A stretch of 64,000 nt of DNA from the NCBI RefSeq assembly GCF_947502395.1, contig NZ_CANMZM010000001.1, positions 620,001 to 684,000 of the forward strand, given 5' to 3'. The notes under the pieces are model-generated. The model had not been told where the DNA came from. It was given only the letters and a program-made list of their open reading frames with translations, and made no database searches. Of the stretch, positions 32,541 to 41,113 are shown in pieces. Origin of the DNA: an uncultured Erythrobacter sp. Its GTDB lineage: Bacteria; Pseudomonadota; Alphaproteobacteria; Sphingomonadales; Sphingomonadaceae. How positions within the stretch are numbered: position 1 is the stretch's first letter; the number at the start of each line of letters is the position of its first letter. Made by a program: the position numbers and the translations under genes.

Positions 32541-33521
32541 ATGCAGGCTCTGCGCGTTGAAACGCTGTCAGGGGATCTCTCTGGCGTACACCTGGTCGAT
32601 TGGCCCGCACCGGATCGCGCGCCCGGGGAAGTGTTGGTGCGCGTCAAGGCCGCATCGCTCAACTTCCCCGATCTGCTGATGACCAAGGGCACATATCAGT
32701 TCAAACCGCTCGTCCCCTTCACTTGCGGGCTAGAATTAGCCGGAGAGGTGATCGAGGCTGAACCGGAAAGCGGCTTTATTCCCGGCGACATGGTTATTGG
32801 CGGAAACAAAACCGGAGCTTTTGCGGAGATCGCCAGCATTCCTGCGAGGGGACTCTCTGCTCTCCCTGATGGACTTACCTTTGCCCAGGGTGCAGCAATG
32901 GGGGCTGCCTATCAGACGGCCTATACCGGGCTGATCGAGCTCTGCGATTTACAGCCAGGTCAATGGGTGCTCGTTCATGGCGCAAGCGGCGGTGTGGGGC
33001 TCGCTGCATGCGATCTCGCCAAAGCGAAGGGCGCACGCGTCATCGCGGCAACGGGGGTTCAGGCAAAACGGGAAGCTATCGCTGCTGCGGTCTCGCCTGA
33101 GGCAGTCATCACCGCTAGGGGTCGGTTTCGCGAACAAGTGGCGAACCTAACCGACGGTAAGTTGTGCGAGATCGTGTTCGATCCCGTCGGAGGCGATGTG
33201 TTCGACGAATCGACCCGCTGCGTGAGCTTTGCGGGCAAGCTTGTTGTTGTCGGCTTCACCAGCGGCCGGATTGCGGAGATTGCCACCAACATTCCGCTCA
33301 TAAAGGGTTTCAGTGTCGTGGGATTAAGAGCTGGCGAGTACGCCCGCCGTTTCCCCAAGCGGGGCAAGTCTATCAACGAGGCTATCGCCAAGTTGGCCGA
33401 ATCCGGACACATCACGCCGGTCATCGACCGAACACTATCTCTATCAGATTGGCGTGAAGGATTCGAAGCGATGGCTGCGCGAGAGCTGGTGGGCAAAGTG
33501 GTGTTTGAGCCCGGCAGTTAG
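32541..33521 (+). CDS. NADPH:quinone oxidoreductase (zinc-independent MDR family)
   Basis: A 326-residue medium-chain reductase. It has KAASLNFPDLLMTKGTYQ, PFTCGLELAGEV, the Rossmann motif VHGASGGVGLAACDLAKAKG (about 148-167) and ATGVQAKREA. No structural-zinc cysteine cluster is present, which supports the quinone oxidoreductase branch. It probably acts as a cytosolic NADPH-dependent reductase of quinones or enals. The exact substrate is unknown. Likely co-transcribed with gloB. Confidence 0.88.
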   Translation: MQALRVETLSGDLSGVHLVDWPAPDRAPGEVLVRVKAASLNFPDLLMTKGTYQFKPLVPFTCGLELAGEVIEAEPESGFIPGDMVIGGNKTGAFAEIASIPARGLSALPDGLTFAQGAAMGAAYQTAYTGLIELCDLQPGQWVLVHGASGGVGLAACDLAKAKGARVIAATGVQAKREAIAAAVSPEAVITARGRFREQVANLTDGKLCEIVFDPVGGDVFDESTRCVSFAGKLVVVGFTSGRIAEIATNIPLIKGFSVVGLRAGEYARRFPKRGKSINEAIAKLAESGHITPVIDRTLSLSDWREGFEAMAARELVGKVVFEPGS

Positions 33522-33523
33522 CC

Positions 33524-33553
33524 AAAGAAAAAGGCGGCCCGAGTGGACCGCCT
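33524..33553 (-). terminator. Intrinsic terminator of the atp operon
   Basis: On the minus strand AGGCGGTCC and GGGCCGCCT pair (one wobble) around ACTC, followed by TTTTTCTTT. It lies 25 bp past the atpF stop. The same hairpin may also stop transcription from the convergent oxidoreductase gene, though without a T run on that side. Confidence 0.85.
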
Positions 33554-33577
33554 ATTCTGTGCCAGCGGACGCCAACC

Positions 33578-34093
33578 TCAAAGTGAGGAGATGACCTCAT
33601 CGGCCAAGGCCTTGTCTGCATCAGCGCCATGCTTGTCAGCGATAAGAGAACGCGACGCGATAGAAGCCGCATCCACCGCTGCCGCGCGGACACCTGCAAC
33701 AGCATCACGCTCAGCCGCTGCAATTTTGTCTTCAGCCATACGCTTGCGGCGAGCGACCATGGCTTCGCTGTCGGCCTGCGCTTTTTCAAGGATGGCATCG
33801 GCTTCACGCTGAGCGCCTTCCATCATCGCTTCGGCGTCTTTTGCAGCACCAGCGATCTTGGCCGCATATTCATCGCGTAACTTCTCAGCTTCGGCGCGAA
33901 GGTCTTTGGCTTCATCGAGCTGGCTCTTAATCTCAGCGATTTTGTTGTCGAGCCCGCCGGTGATCAGACCAGGAACCTTCTTCCACACGAAGACACCGAT
34001 CAGGACAAGCATCGCAATCGATACCCACTGATAAGAATCCACGCCAAGCGCAGAAGGGCCATCGGCCACGAGAAGGAGAGGTAGATTAGCCAT
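33578..34093 (-). CDS. atpF: ATP synthase F0 subunit b
   Basis: A 171-residue peripheral-stalk subunit with one membrane helix (about 24-40, SIAMLVLIGVFVWKKVPG) and a long charged coiled-coil. It starts within the b' gene, overlapping by 8 bp. Having separate b and b' genes is usual in alphaproteobacteria and phototrophs, where the stalk is a b-b' heterodimer. It is last in the operon. Confidence 0.94.
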   Translation of the reverse strand: MANLPLLLVADGPSALGVDSYQWVSIAMLVLIGVFVWKKVPGLITGGLDNKIAEIKSQLDEAKDLRAEAEKLRDEYAAKIAGAAKDAEAMMEGAQREADAILEKAQADSEAMVARRKRMAEDKIAAAERDAVAGVRAAAVDAASIASRSLIADKHGADADKALADEVISSL

Positions 34094-34580
34094 TGGCTAG
34101 AGCCTTCTTCACGGCCGAACGCGCTGAACGTTTGTCGACCTTTGTACCAGCAAGGCGAGACACAATGTCCTGCGTTGCCTCAAGAGCCACGTCTTCAATC
34201 TCAGCCATCGCGCTGGTGCGCGCCGCTTCGATATCTGCCTCGGCTTTGGCAAGTTTGGTGTCGAGCCGCTTTTGAGCTGCCGCAAGCTTCTTCTCAGAAG
34301 CAGCCGCCGCACTCGCTTTGGCTTCGGCAATCAAGCCTTGCGCCTTGGCCCGGTTCGCGTTTTCACGCTCACGCCATGCCTCTTCTTGGGCGTCCGCCGC
34401 ATCACGAGCGGCTTGCGCAGCAGCAAGATCATCTGAAATCTGCTTGTCACGCATGCCGACGGTTTCCATGACTTTGGGGACCATGCCCCTGCCGATCACG
34501 AAAAAGGTGATGCCGAAGAACACCAAGGTCCAGAAGACCTGGCTCGACCAGATTTCGGCTAGTTGATCTATCTGAGGCAT
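34086..34580 (-). CDS. atpG: ATP synthase F0 subunit b'
   Basis: A 164-residue stalk subunit. The N-terminal MPQIDQLAEIWSSQVFWTLVFFGITFFVIGRG segment (seen in two parts, helix about 15-31) carries the membrane anchor, and the rest is Ala/Lys/Glu coiled-coil. It is preceded by atpE and overlaps atpF by 8 bp. Naming in databases varies (atpG or atpF2). The b' assignment follows gene order and the short N-terminal pre-helix. Confidence 0.92.
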   Translation of the reverse strand: MPQIDQLAEIWSSQVFWTLVFFGITFFVIGRGMVPKVMETVGMRDKQISDDLAAAQAARDAADAQEEAWRERENANRAKAQGLIAEAKASAAAASEKKLAAAQKRLDTKLAKAEADIEAARTSAMAEIEDVALEATQDIVSRLAGTKVDKRSARSAVKKALANG

Positions 34581-34671
34581 TTAGCGAGCCTTCGCCAACG
34601 TTAGTTGATGAAATACGTGCGGAGCGGGCGATTCAACAAAATGCCGAACCGACCCACTCCACCATGTAGGA

Positions 34672-34899
34672 TTAGGCGACGAAGATCAGGATCATCGCAA
34701 CGACGAACGCCAGCAGGCCGAGAAGTTCGGCAGCGGCGAAGCCGATGAACAAACGACCTTGTTGGCCGTCTGCAGCGCCTGGGTTGCGAAGTGCGCTCTC
34801 AAGGAACGAACCGAACACGTTACCCACACCGGTAGCGGCAAGGCCGGCACCGATTGCTGCAAGACCTGCGCCGATGAGCTTGGCTGCTTCAGGTTCCAT
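34672..34899 (-). CDS. atpE: ATP synthase F0 subunit c
   Basis: A 75-residue proteolipid with two helices. The first contains AAIGAGLAATGVGNVFG, the polar loop is RNPGAADGQQG, and the second includes IGFAAAELLGLLAFVVAM with the proton-carrying Glu in FAAAELLG (about residue 58). The Asn/Gly pattern of helix 1 is that of H+-type alphaproteobacterial c rings. It lies between atpB and atpG. Confidence 0.97.
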   Translation of the reverse strand: MEPEAAKLIGAGLAAIGAGLAATGVGNVFGSFLESALRNPGAADGQQGRLFIGFAAAELLGLLAFVVAMILIFVA

Positions 34900-34949
34900 T
34901 TGAAAAACTCCTTAAAAATCAGATTAGTTAGAACGGAAAAATCAGAAAA

Positions 34950-35741
34950 TCAGTGAAGGTGCTCTGCATCGTTGATGTAGAGCGAGGTCAGCAGGGCAAA
35001 GACGTATGCCTGAATGCCTGCGACCAGAATTTCGAGAGCGCTGATGGCGACCATCAGAATGAGGCTTGGGACGCCAATGAACGCGCCAAAGACCGCTCCG
35101 CCGTTGATGCTGTCGATTACAAAGCTCGAGAGCACCTTGAGAAGAACGTGGCCTGCCATCATCGCAACGAAGAGACGCAGCGCGAGGCTGAATGGGCGGA
35201 CCATGAACGAAATCAGTTCGATCACTGGGATCAGCCACAAGAGCCAAATGGGCGTGCCGTGCGGCACGAACAGCGAGAAGAATTTGAAGCCGTGCTTCCA
35301 GAAGCCAACGATGAGCACAATTGAAAAGCTCAGAATCGCTAGCACACCGGTGACGGTGAAGTGACTGGTGAAGGTGAACGCGTGAACGCCAGGGATAATC
35401 CCAACGGGTACCAAACCAAGAAGGTTTGCGAACAGAATGAACATGAACAGGCTGAAGATGTAAGGGAGGTACTTGCGCCCTTCCTTACCGACATTCGCCT
35501 CAAGCATATCGTCGATAAAGCCGGTGAAGGTCTCAACCGCCATCTGCCAACGGCCGGGCACCAGTTCGCGCTTCATACCGCCGAACACGAATGCCCAAAG
35601 CAGGGCGACGGTGATTGCCATCCAAACCGCTGAATTGGTGAATGCGATGCCATAACCAGCAATCTCCCAGGATTCAGAGCCAAAAAGCGGCTCAACCTGG
35701 AATTGCTTCATCGGATCGACTTTGCCTGCGTCGGCTGCCAC
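34950..35741 (-). CDS. atpB: ATP synthase F0 subunit a
   Basis: A 263-residue membrane protein with the half-channel residues. The essential Arg is in RPFSLALRLFVAMMAGH (helix 4), and a C-terminal helix has LEILVAGIQAYVFALLTSLYI. Upstream helices include WMAITVALLWAFVFGG and FMFILFANLLGLVP. Length and motifs are canonical. It is followed by atpE 50 bp later. Confidence 0.97.
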   Translation of the reverse strand: MAADAGKVDPMKQFQVEPLFGSESWEIAGYGIAFTNSAVWMAITVALLWAFVFGGMKRELVPGRWQMAVETFTGFIDDMLEANVGKEGRKYLPYIFSLFMFILFANLLGLVPVGIIPGVHAFTFTSHFTVTGVLAILSFSIVLIVGFWKHGFKFFSLFVPHGTPIWLLWLIPVIELISFMVRPFSLALRLFVAMMAGHVLLKVLSSFVIDSINGGAVFGAFIGVPSLILMVAISALEILVAGIQAYVFALLTSLYINDAEHLH

Positions 35742-35794
35742 GATCGATTGTGTCCCTAATACCTATAAAAACGCGGCCTCTGTTGAAGTGAGCC

Positions 35795-36121
35795 CTATTC
35801 GGGGTCACCAGAGGCCTTGTTTGCCGCGACGATAATGTTCCTGAAGGCAACGCCTATCCCAAGGAAAAGCCCAACCAACAGACCCCATGGCGTCGTGTCG
35901 AAAAGGGCGTCAACCGCCCACCCGATCACAAAACCTCCAAGGATCCCACCGATCAGATCCGCCAGCACTCGGTTGCCGCTGCGATAGTTCGCATCAGCCC
36001 CTTTGACTTTCGGTTCAGTGCGTTCCTCTTCGCGCTCTTTCGCGGCCTTAAGCCGCGCCTCGAGCGCATCAATTCGCGCATCTTCAACGATGGGTTCTTG
36101 GGCGGGTTTTTCGTCGCTCAT
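35795..36121 (-). CDS. atpI: AtpI-like ATP synthase assembly protein
   Basis: A 108-residue protein. A charged N-terminal coil (residues 1-45) precedes two hydrophobic helices (about 55-72 and 78-95) with GNRVLADLIGGILGGFVIG and WGLLVGLFLGIG, as in AtpI/AtpQ-type proteins that open F0 operons and help c-ring assembly or magnesium supply. The start at ATG 36121 has AAGGAAG seven bases upstream. The frame continues to 36169. Confidence 0.85.
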   Translation of the reverse strand: MSDEKPAQEPIVEDARIDALEARLKAAKEREEERTEPKVKGADANYRSGNRVLADLIGGILGGFVIGWAVDALFDTTPWGLLVGLFLGIGVAFRNIIVAANKASGDPE

Positions 36122-36273
36122 GCCAGCTTCCTTAAGGGCCTCCTTAAAGGGGGGCAAAGCGCTAAGCAAACAAAGGTCCCCGCCAAGGGCGCCTGCCCCC
36201 TAGAAGAGGGCGATTCTGGAGTCAATGGTGCACTGCGATGCTTTCCGCATTCAATGCCGAAATGCGCGCCAAT

Positions 36274-36681
36274 TCAGGGGCAGATTGAAAGGCGCTCAGG
36301 CGGTGCAGACGTCCGCGTCTTCCACGTGCCGTCGGGCGCTTGGTATCTCTCACCTGGAACTGTGCGCATAATCGCCTGACAGCCAGCCGTGGTGGCGTAG
36401 GCCTCAAGCGTTGCCTGATTTGTTTGCGCGCGCTGCGTGTACACGGCGCGTCGCTTGATATTGATATCGTTGACCATATCGCGCAGCGCCGGTGTCGCTT
36501 CGCCCACGATGCCGAGATAGCCATCGATCTGCTCACCAACAGTGCCATTGGCCCGCGCTGCCGCATAAGCAGGATCGCGCTGAGCGCTTGCCGGAGACGT
36601 CAGCAGGGCCGCGGTGGCGGTAGCCGTCAAAGCGCCAAGGGCCAGCTTTCGCCCAAGCCCTCGCTTTTTCAAAGTGTTCAT
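36274..36681 (-). CDS. ydbL: YdbL (DUF1318) periplasmic protein
   Basis: A 135-residue protein with a signal peptide (residues 1-33, cleavage after ASA) and the DUF1318 core RDPAYAAARANGTVGEQIDGYLG, seen here in shortened form, followed by DINIKRRAVYTQRAQ and two late Cys. The start at ATG 36681 has GGAGGAAA nine bases upstream. In Escherichia, YdbL helps YnbE and YdbH form a bridge between membranes. The same three genes are together here. Confidence 0.87.
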   Translation of the reverse strand: MNTLKKRGLGRKLALGALTATATAALLTSPASAQRDPAYAAARANGTVGEQIDGYLGIVGEATPALRDMVNDINIKRRAVYTQRAQTNQATLEAYATTAGCQAIMRTVPGERYQAPDGTWKTRTSAPPERLSICP

Positions 36682-36723
36682 CGTTGTTTCCTCCCGGCGT
36701 TCGTCGCCCGAAAAGATTGCCAA

Positions 36724-36912
36724 TCAAAAGATATCGGCATTCTCATCAATAGTGTTGCTCGCATCCTCGGCCAGTTCGACCAGAAGGCGCGCTTCGATAT
36801 TCACATTGAGCTCTATCACAATCGGCTCTTCCGGGGCGGCGACATTTATGCAGCCGCTCGTCCCCAAGAAAGCCATGCTGCCGAGCAAAGCCCAAAGTCT
36901 ATTCCAATCCAT
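36724..36912 (-). CDS. ynbE: YnbE-like outer membrane lipoprotein
   Basis: A 62-residue lipoprotein with lipobox GTSGC (Cys about 21) and the family core CINVAAPEEPIVIELNVNIE. The start at ATG 36912 follows GAGGGGC. Its size equals Escherichia YnbE. Known YnbE multimerises by beta-strand stacking onto the C-terminus of YdbH. It lies between ydbH and ydbL. Confidence 0.87.
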   Translation of the reverse strand: MDWNRLWALLGSMAFLGTSGCINVAAPEEPIVIELNVNIEARLLVELAEDASNTIDENADIF

Positions 36913-36980
36913 TTTGCGCCCCTCGCCTAGGTGGTTTTTGTATCTGGCAGCGGCGCAATGCTGGGTCAAATTCAGCTCTC

Positions 36981-39900
36981 TCATGGCATGTTTTCGCTTT
37001 CTGGAGGTTGAACGGGTGGTTCATTGCGACGCTGCAATTCGTCAGAATTTGTAACAGGTGCAGGAGCAGGCTCAGAGACAGTGTCTGCCCCTTCTTCGTT
37101 TGTGCGTCTTGCTTCGAGCGCACCGATATTCTCGCCCACAAATCTTTCCACTTCTGCAGCCGAGGCAAATACGGTTGGATCGAAGATGCCCCGTACAATG
37201 GTTGCCAGCGTGTAGAAGTTTTCGGAGCGCACATTAACCTTGAACCGGATCGGGAGTTTAGCCAGTTGGCGCGTCAACAGATTCTGGCTGGCACCCTCAC
37301 CCTGCCGCACGCCGTCAATGTTGAAGTTTGTGACGATCTCACCGGCAAGATTACCGTTCAATCCAATGCTCATCTGATTGTAATCGAGCGAACGCAGCGT
37401 CTGGAAAGCGAAGTTGCCCATGGCTCCCAAATCCTCATAGGTGAGTTCCCCGACGTAAGAGACATTGCCGCCGGGCGGACGAGAGATGAGAAGACCGCCT
37501 TGGATCGTTCCATTCCCCTGCGCATCAAAGACGATGGGTATCGTTCCATCGAACTCACCCGTCGCGCCGATATTGGCGAGTTCCGTTTGTGCCACAAAAG
37601 TGGCTGCGTCCAAGGCAACAATCTCAAAAATATAGCTCTGCCCCTGCCCGCTGCCATAGTCGAGCTCTACGGGTCTCAAGATCAACTCTCCGCCCATAAA
37701 TGGCCAGCGTGCGTCATTGAGAGAAATCAAAGTACCGTTGGTGATGGAGTAAACCACCCTGCCCTCCAGCGCCTCAACCCCCGGATTGACCGACGCGATG
37801 CTGGCAACTTGTGCAGGCGCGGTAGTGAGGCTCAAGAGATCGGTAAACTCAATTGTTCCCTTAACTCCGCGTACCGGGCCGAAAGCTGCAGCAAAGTCAA
37901 AACCTTCGGTCGAAAAGCTGCCCTGGCTTGTGATTTCATCACCTTGCCATTCAACTCTCCCTCGCCCCTTAATCTCACCATCAGCAAAAGCGATCAGACC
38001 TACTGTAAGGGGGGTTAGATCATCAGGCTGAAGCCCTTCATCAAAACGGATACCGGGCACGCCAATGCCCGCGCGGCCTCTACCTGACGCAAGATCGTGC
38101 CGGATCACGATGTTTGTAACCCTTCGACCAGACATCGGATTATACAAAGCTGCCCTGGCTCGAATGGATCCATCTCTCAAACTGAGGGAGATCCCGCGAC
38201 CTTCGAGCGGCTCGAAACGCGCCTCCGCACCCTCGTTTGCAGCAACGCGATCGGTCAGGGTGAGTGTTCCATCGCTCACCTCGAGCACATCGTCTGCAAA
38301 GCTCCACCCACCCGCAAGGTCAGACAGATCAAGCGGCACAGCATCGAGCGCTGCGTTCCCGCCCGTGAAGCGCCCACTTAGGCCATCCATAAATGTACCC
38401 TCAAGCGTTTCTGTCGCAATCCGGAGAGCGCTGTCTTGAGCACCCACCATCGCCTCCAACCCTTGTATGCTGAAATTGCTCGGATACCGCAGCGTGGCAC
38501 CTGAGAGAGAGACGCGGACGGGGTTCTCACCCTGCATGGCATCAACAGACATATCGCCCAGTTGTGCCGAAACACTGAGACTGTCGCGGTAGCTCACAAG
38601 CGAAGTGCCGCGGATAGGGCACAACACAATAGTTTCCGGGCCTAACGAGAAGTTGTAGGCATTCAGACCCTCAATCTTTGCGTTGAGACAGCGGGTGCCA
38701 AATGCAAGGCCCGACGCCGGTGACCATCGCCCTTCGAGTGGCAATTCAAGCCCGCGCACAGTACCGCCTGGTATCGCCCCTTCGGCTTGAACAATGCCAG
38801 TAAAGCGAATGCGGCCGCCCGCGTCTCGCCGGCCCTCCAATCTCGGCAACGTGATCATATCGTTACCCAATCGATACTCCGCCATTGTCATTCGCATGGC
38901 TACCTCACCGGACCCACCTCCCTGAAACCGCGCATTGATCCGTGGAAGACCCTCGCCACCAGTGAGGATGTTGCCAGCGAGCCGCTCGGGTTGGTCTTCA
39001 CCTGCGTTGTTATAACTCAGCCGGGACAAAGCGATAAGCGTTTCGCCGCCGCTGCTTCGTAGCCGAGCCTCTGGGACAACAAGTCGGACGCTTTTGCCGT
39101 TGGCTCGCACCGATATGTCGCCAGCGAAGCTGCTGTTATTGATGCCGCTCTCTAACCCGGTCTGCAACTTGCCGAGCAATGATGCGAGGAATGTTCCCTC
39201 ACTCTCAGACCGCGCGTCGAGAATCGCTTCGGCTGTCATCAATCGGCTTCCATCGATGCCTTCGCCGGACACCCTTGCTGCCCACTCATTGCGGGCAAAT
39301 CCCTCACGGCTTCTTAGCGTGCCGTCAGCACCAACTCGGGCAGCTCCCACAAGATCGTTTGACAGTCCTTCACCTTCAAGGTCGTGGCGCAGGCTTAGTT
39401 CGCCATCAAAGCTCCAGGCGAAGTCTGCGGTTCCACCAAGCTTGGCGAGTGTCGCCTGTGGATTGGCGATATCCGAGGAGGTCAGAGCAAGGTCGCCCTC
39501 TACCGAGCCAAAATCGTCTGCTAGAGTTAGGAGAGCTCCGATGTCAGCTAGAGCGATCCGATTGCCTTCACAGTCGACCTCTCGGAGACGCACAGGGCCA
39601 TCTAAGCTGAGCCGACCACTCGAACTGGTCAGATCGCCATATACCGTCGCGGACTGCGCCCGGCATCCCTCCACGCCAATTCCCGGAGCGGTCGCGGCAA
39701 TCGTGCCTGCAAAACCATCGTCGAGCCTGCCTTCGCCATCTATTTTTGCACCGACCACACCATAGTCGCTAGCGATCCGCGCTCTGCCATCGACCACCTT
39801 TACATTCAGCGAAGGCAAACCGGCGGGTTCTTCGCTTTCAGAAAACAACAAGGAATCCAGGCTTCCGAAAGTGATCACTCCATCGGCAAATTTGCCAAAC

Positions 39901-40277
39901 AGTCTGGGTCGCACCAGTTCTACTTTGCTAATCTCCGGCGGCCCGTAGGTATAGGTGATATCGAGCGTCACCCGCTCAGCAGTTAAATCTGGCAGGGAGG
40001 GATCGCCAATCTCAAGGTTGGTGATCACTTGCTGCCGGGTGCCAATCGACTCTATCTCATAGGAGGCTTCAAGGCCGCTCTGGGTCAGCGCATCATCTAT
40101 AAGACTGCCAGCGATACGTTCTCTGGTCGTCCAGGCAACAGTCGCGGTCAGAACTATCAGGAGGGCCAGTACGATGCTGATCCGCCAGCGCCAACGCTCG
40201 GGCCACAGCCTAAGTCGCCTTTTCCCTTCCAAATCGGGCAGATCCTGTTCGGGCTTTACCTGAGACATCAATGACAT
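36981..40277 (-). CDS. ydbH: YdbH-type AsmA-like intermembrane lipid transport protein
   Basis: A 1098-residue protein with one N-terminal membrane helix (about residues 30-50, ISIVLALLIVLTATVAW) and a very long periplasmic region of repetitive beta strands, as in AsmA/TamB/YdbH bridges. The C-terminal domain SLDYNQMSIGLNGNLAGEIV and PIRFKVNVRSENFY match the YdbH family. In Escherichia, YdbH with TamB and YhdP carries phospholipid to the outer membrane. I start at ATG 40277. The frame runs to 40433 but that would overlap divergent radC. Confidence 0.88.
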   Translation of the reverse strand: MSLMSQVKPEQDLPDLEGKRRLRLWPERWRWRISIVLALLIVLTATVAWTTRERIAGSLIDDALTQSGLEASYEIESIGTRQQVITNLEIGDPSLPDLTAERVTLDITYTYGPPEISKVELVRPRLFGKFADGVITFGSLDSLLFSESEEPAGLPSLNVKVVDGRARIASDYGVVGAKIDGEGRLDDGFAGTIAATAPGIGVEGCRAQSATVYGDLTSSSGRLSLDGPVRLREVDCEGNRIALADIGALLTLADDFGSVEGDLALTSSDIANPQATLAKLGGTADFAWSFDGELSLRHDLEGEGLSNDLVGAARVGADGTLRSREGFARNEWAARVSGEGIDGSRLMTAEAILDARSESEGTFLASLLGKLQTGLESGINNSSFAGDISVRANGKSVRLVVPEARLRSSGGETLIALSRLSYNNAGEDQPERLAGNILTGGEGLPRINARFQGGGSGEVAMRMTMAEYRLGNDMITLPRLEGRRDAGGRIRFTGIVQAEGAIPGGTVRGLELPLEGRWSPASGLAFGTRCLNAKIEGLNAYNFSLGPETIVLCPIRGTSLVSYRDSLSVSAQLGDMSVDAMQGENPVRVSLSGATLRYPSNFSIQGLEAMVGAQDSALRIATETLEGTFMDGLSGRFTGGNAALDAVPLDLSDLAGGWSFADDVLEVSDGTLTLTDRVAANEGAEARFEPLEGRGISLSLRDGSIRARAALYNPMSGRRVTNIVIRHDLASGRGRAGIGVPGIRFDEGLQPDDLTPLTVGLIAFADGEIKGRGRVEWQGDEITSQGSFSTEGFDFAAAFGPVRGVKGTIEFTDLLSLTTAPAQVASIASVNPGVEALEGRVVYSITNGTLISLNDARWPFMGGELILRPVELDYGSGQGQSYIFEIVALDAATFVAQTELANIGATGEFDGTIPIVFDAQGNGTIQGGLLISRPPGGNVSYVGELTYEDLGAMGNFAFQTLRSLDYNQMSIGLNGNLAGEIVTNFNIDGVRQGEGASQNLLTRQLAKLPIRFKVNVRSENFYTLATIVRGIFDPTVFASAAEVERFVGENIGALEARRTNEEGADTVSEPAPAPVTNSDELQRRNEPPVQPPESENMP

Positions 40278-40341
40278 CACTTGCGCGTCTTGTCCGCAAA
40301 GGCAATGATGCACCCAGGTAAAACAGCGGCGAGGCGTTAGA

Positions 40342-41103
40342 TTGCCCCGGTTTAATGACGCATTTGACTTTGGCGAAGGCGCAGAAGGCAGTTCAGCGCC
40401 TCCTAAAGATCCGCCCTTTTCCGATTCTGGCAAACACGCCGGTGCAGGTCATCGCGAACGGCTGCGCGAGCGGCTCCTTAAAGGCGGAGCGGAGGCGCTC
40501 GCTGACTATGAAGTGCTTGAGTACTTGCTCTTTGCCGCCATCAAACAGGGCGACACAAAGCCCATTGCCAAAGCACTGCTCGCCCAGTTCGGATCGCTTT
40601 CAGCCGTGCTCAACGCGGACCCCGCCGCGCTCCAGCGAACGAAGGGCGTTGGCAAGACGAGTGCAGCGGCACTCAAAAGCGTTGCGCTTGCGGCGAGACG
40701 CATGGCTAGAAGCGAGGTTATCGAGAAACCAATTCTGAGCAGCTGGCAGGCACTGATCGACTATCTTGCAATCGATATGGCCCATTTAACCGTAGAACGA
40801 GTCCGGGTGCTCTATCTCGACACCAAGAACCGACTGATTGACGATCATCATGTTGGAGACGGCTCGATCGACGAAGCGGCTATCCATCCTCGCGAGGTGA
40901 TCCGGCGAGCGATGGACGTGGGCGCGTCAGCGCTCATTCTCGTCCACAATCACCCATCGGGAAGCCCGGAGCCAAGCCGCGCCGATATTCAGATCACTCA
41001 GAAAATCGCCGAGGCAGGGAGGCTTCTAGGCGTAACTCTGCACTATCACGTAATTGTCGGGCGAGAAGGCCATGTTAGCTTGCGTGCCAAGGGCTTAATC
41101 TAA
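40342..41103 (+). CDS. radC: RadC-family JAB1/MPN domain protein
   Basis: A 253-residue protein. A UPF0758 N-terminal region with HRERLRERLLKGG and ALADYEVLEYLLF leads into a helix-hairpin-helix (QRTKGVGKTSAAALKS, about 93-108). The C-terminal JAMM metal site is HNHPSGSPEPSRAD (about 206-219). RadC was named for DNA repair but its role is unsettled, and the JAMM motif suggests a metalloprotease or nuclease. The likely start is TTG 40342, divergent from ydbH. Confidence 0.9.
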   Translation: MPRFNDAFDFGEGAEGSSAPPKDPPFSDSGKHAGAGHRERLRERLLKGGAEALADYEVLEYLLFAAIKQGDTKPIAKALLAQFGSLSAVLNADPAALQRTKGVGKTSAAALKSVALAARRMARSEVIEKPILSSWQALIDYLAIDMAHLTVERVRVLYLDTKNRLIDDHHVGDGSIDEAAIHPREVIRRAMDVGASALILVHNHPSGSPEPSRADIQITQKIAEAGRLLGVTLHYHVIVGREGHVSLRAKGLI

Positions 41104-41113
41104 GAGAATAGCC

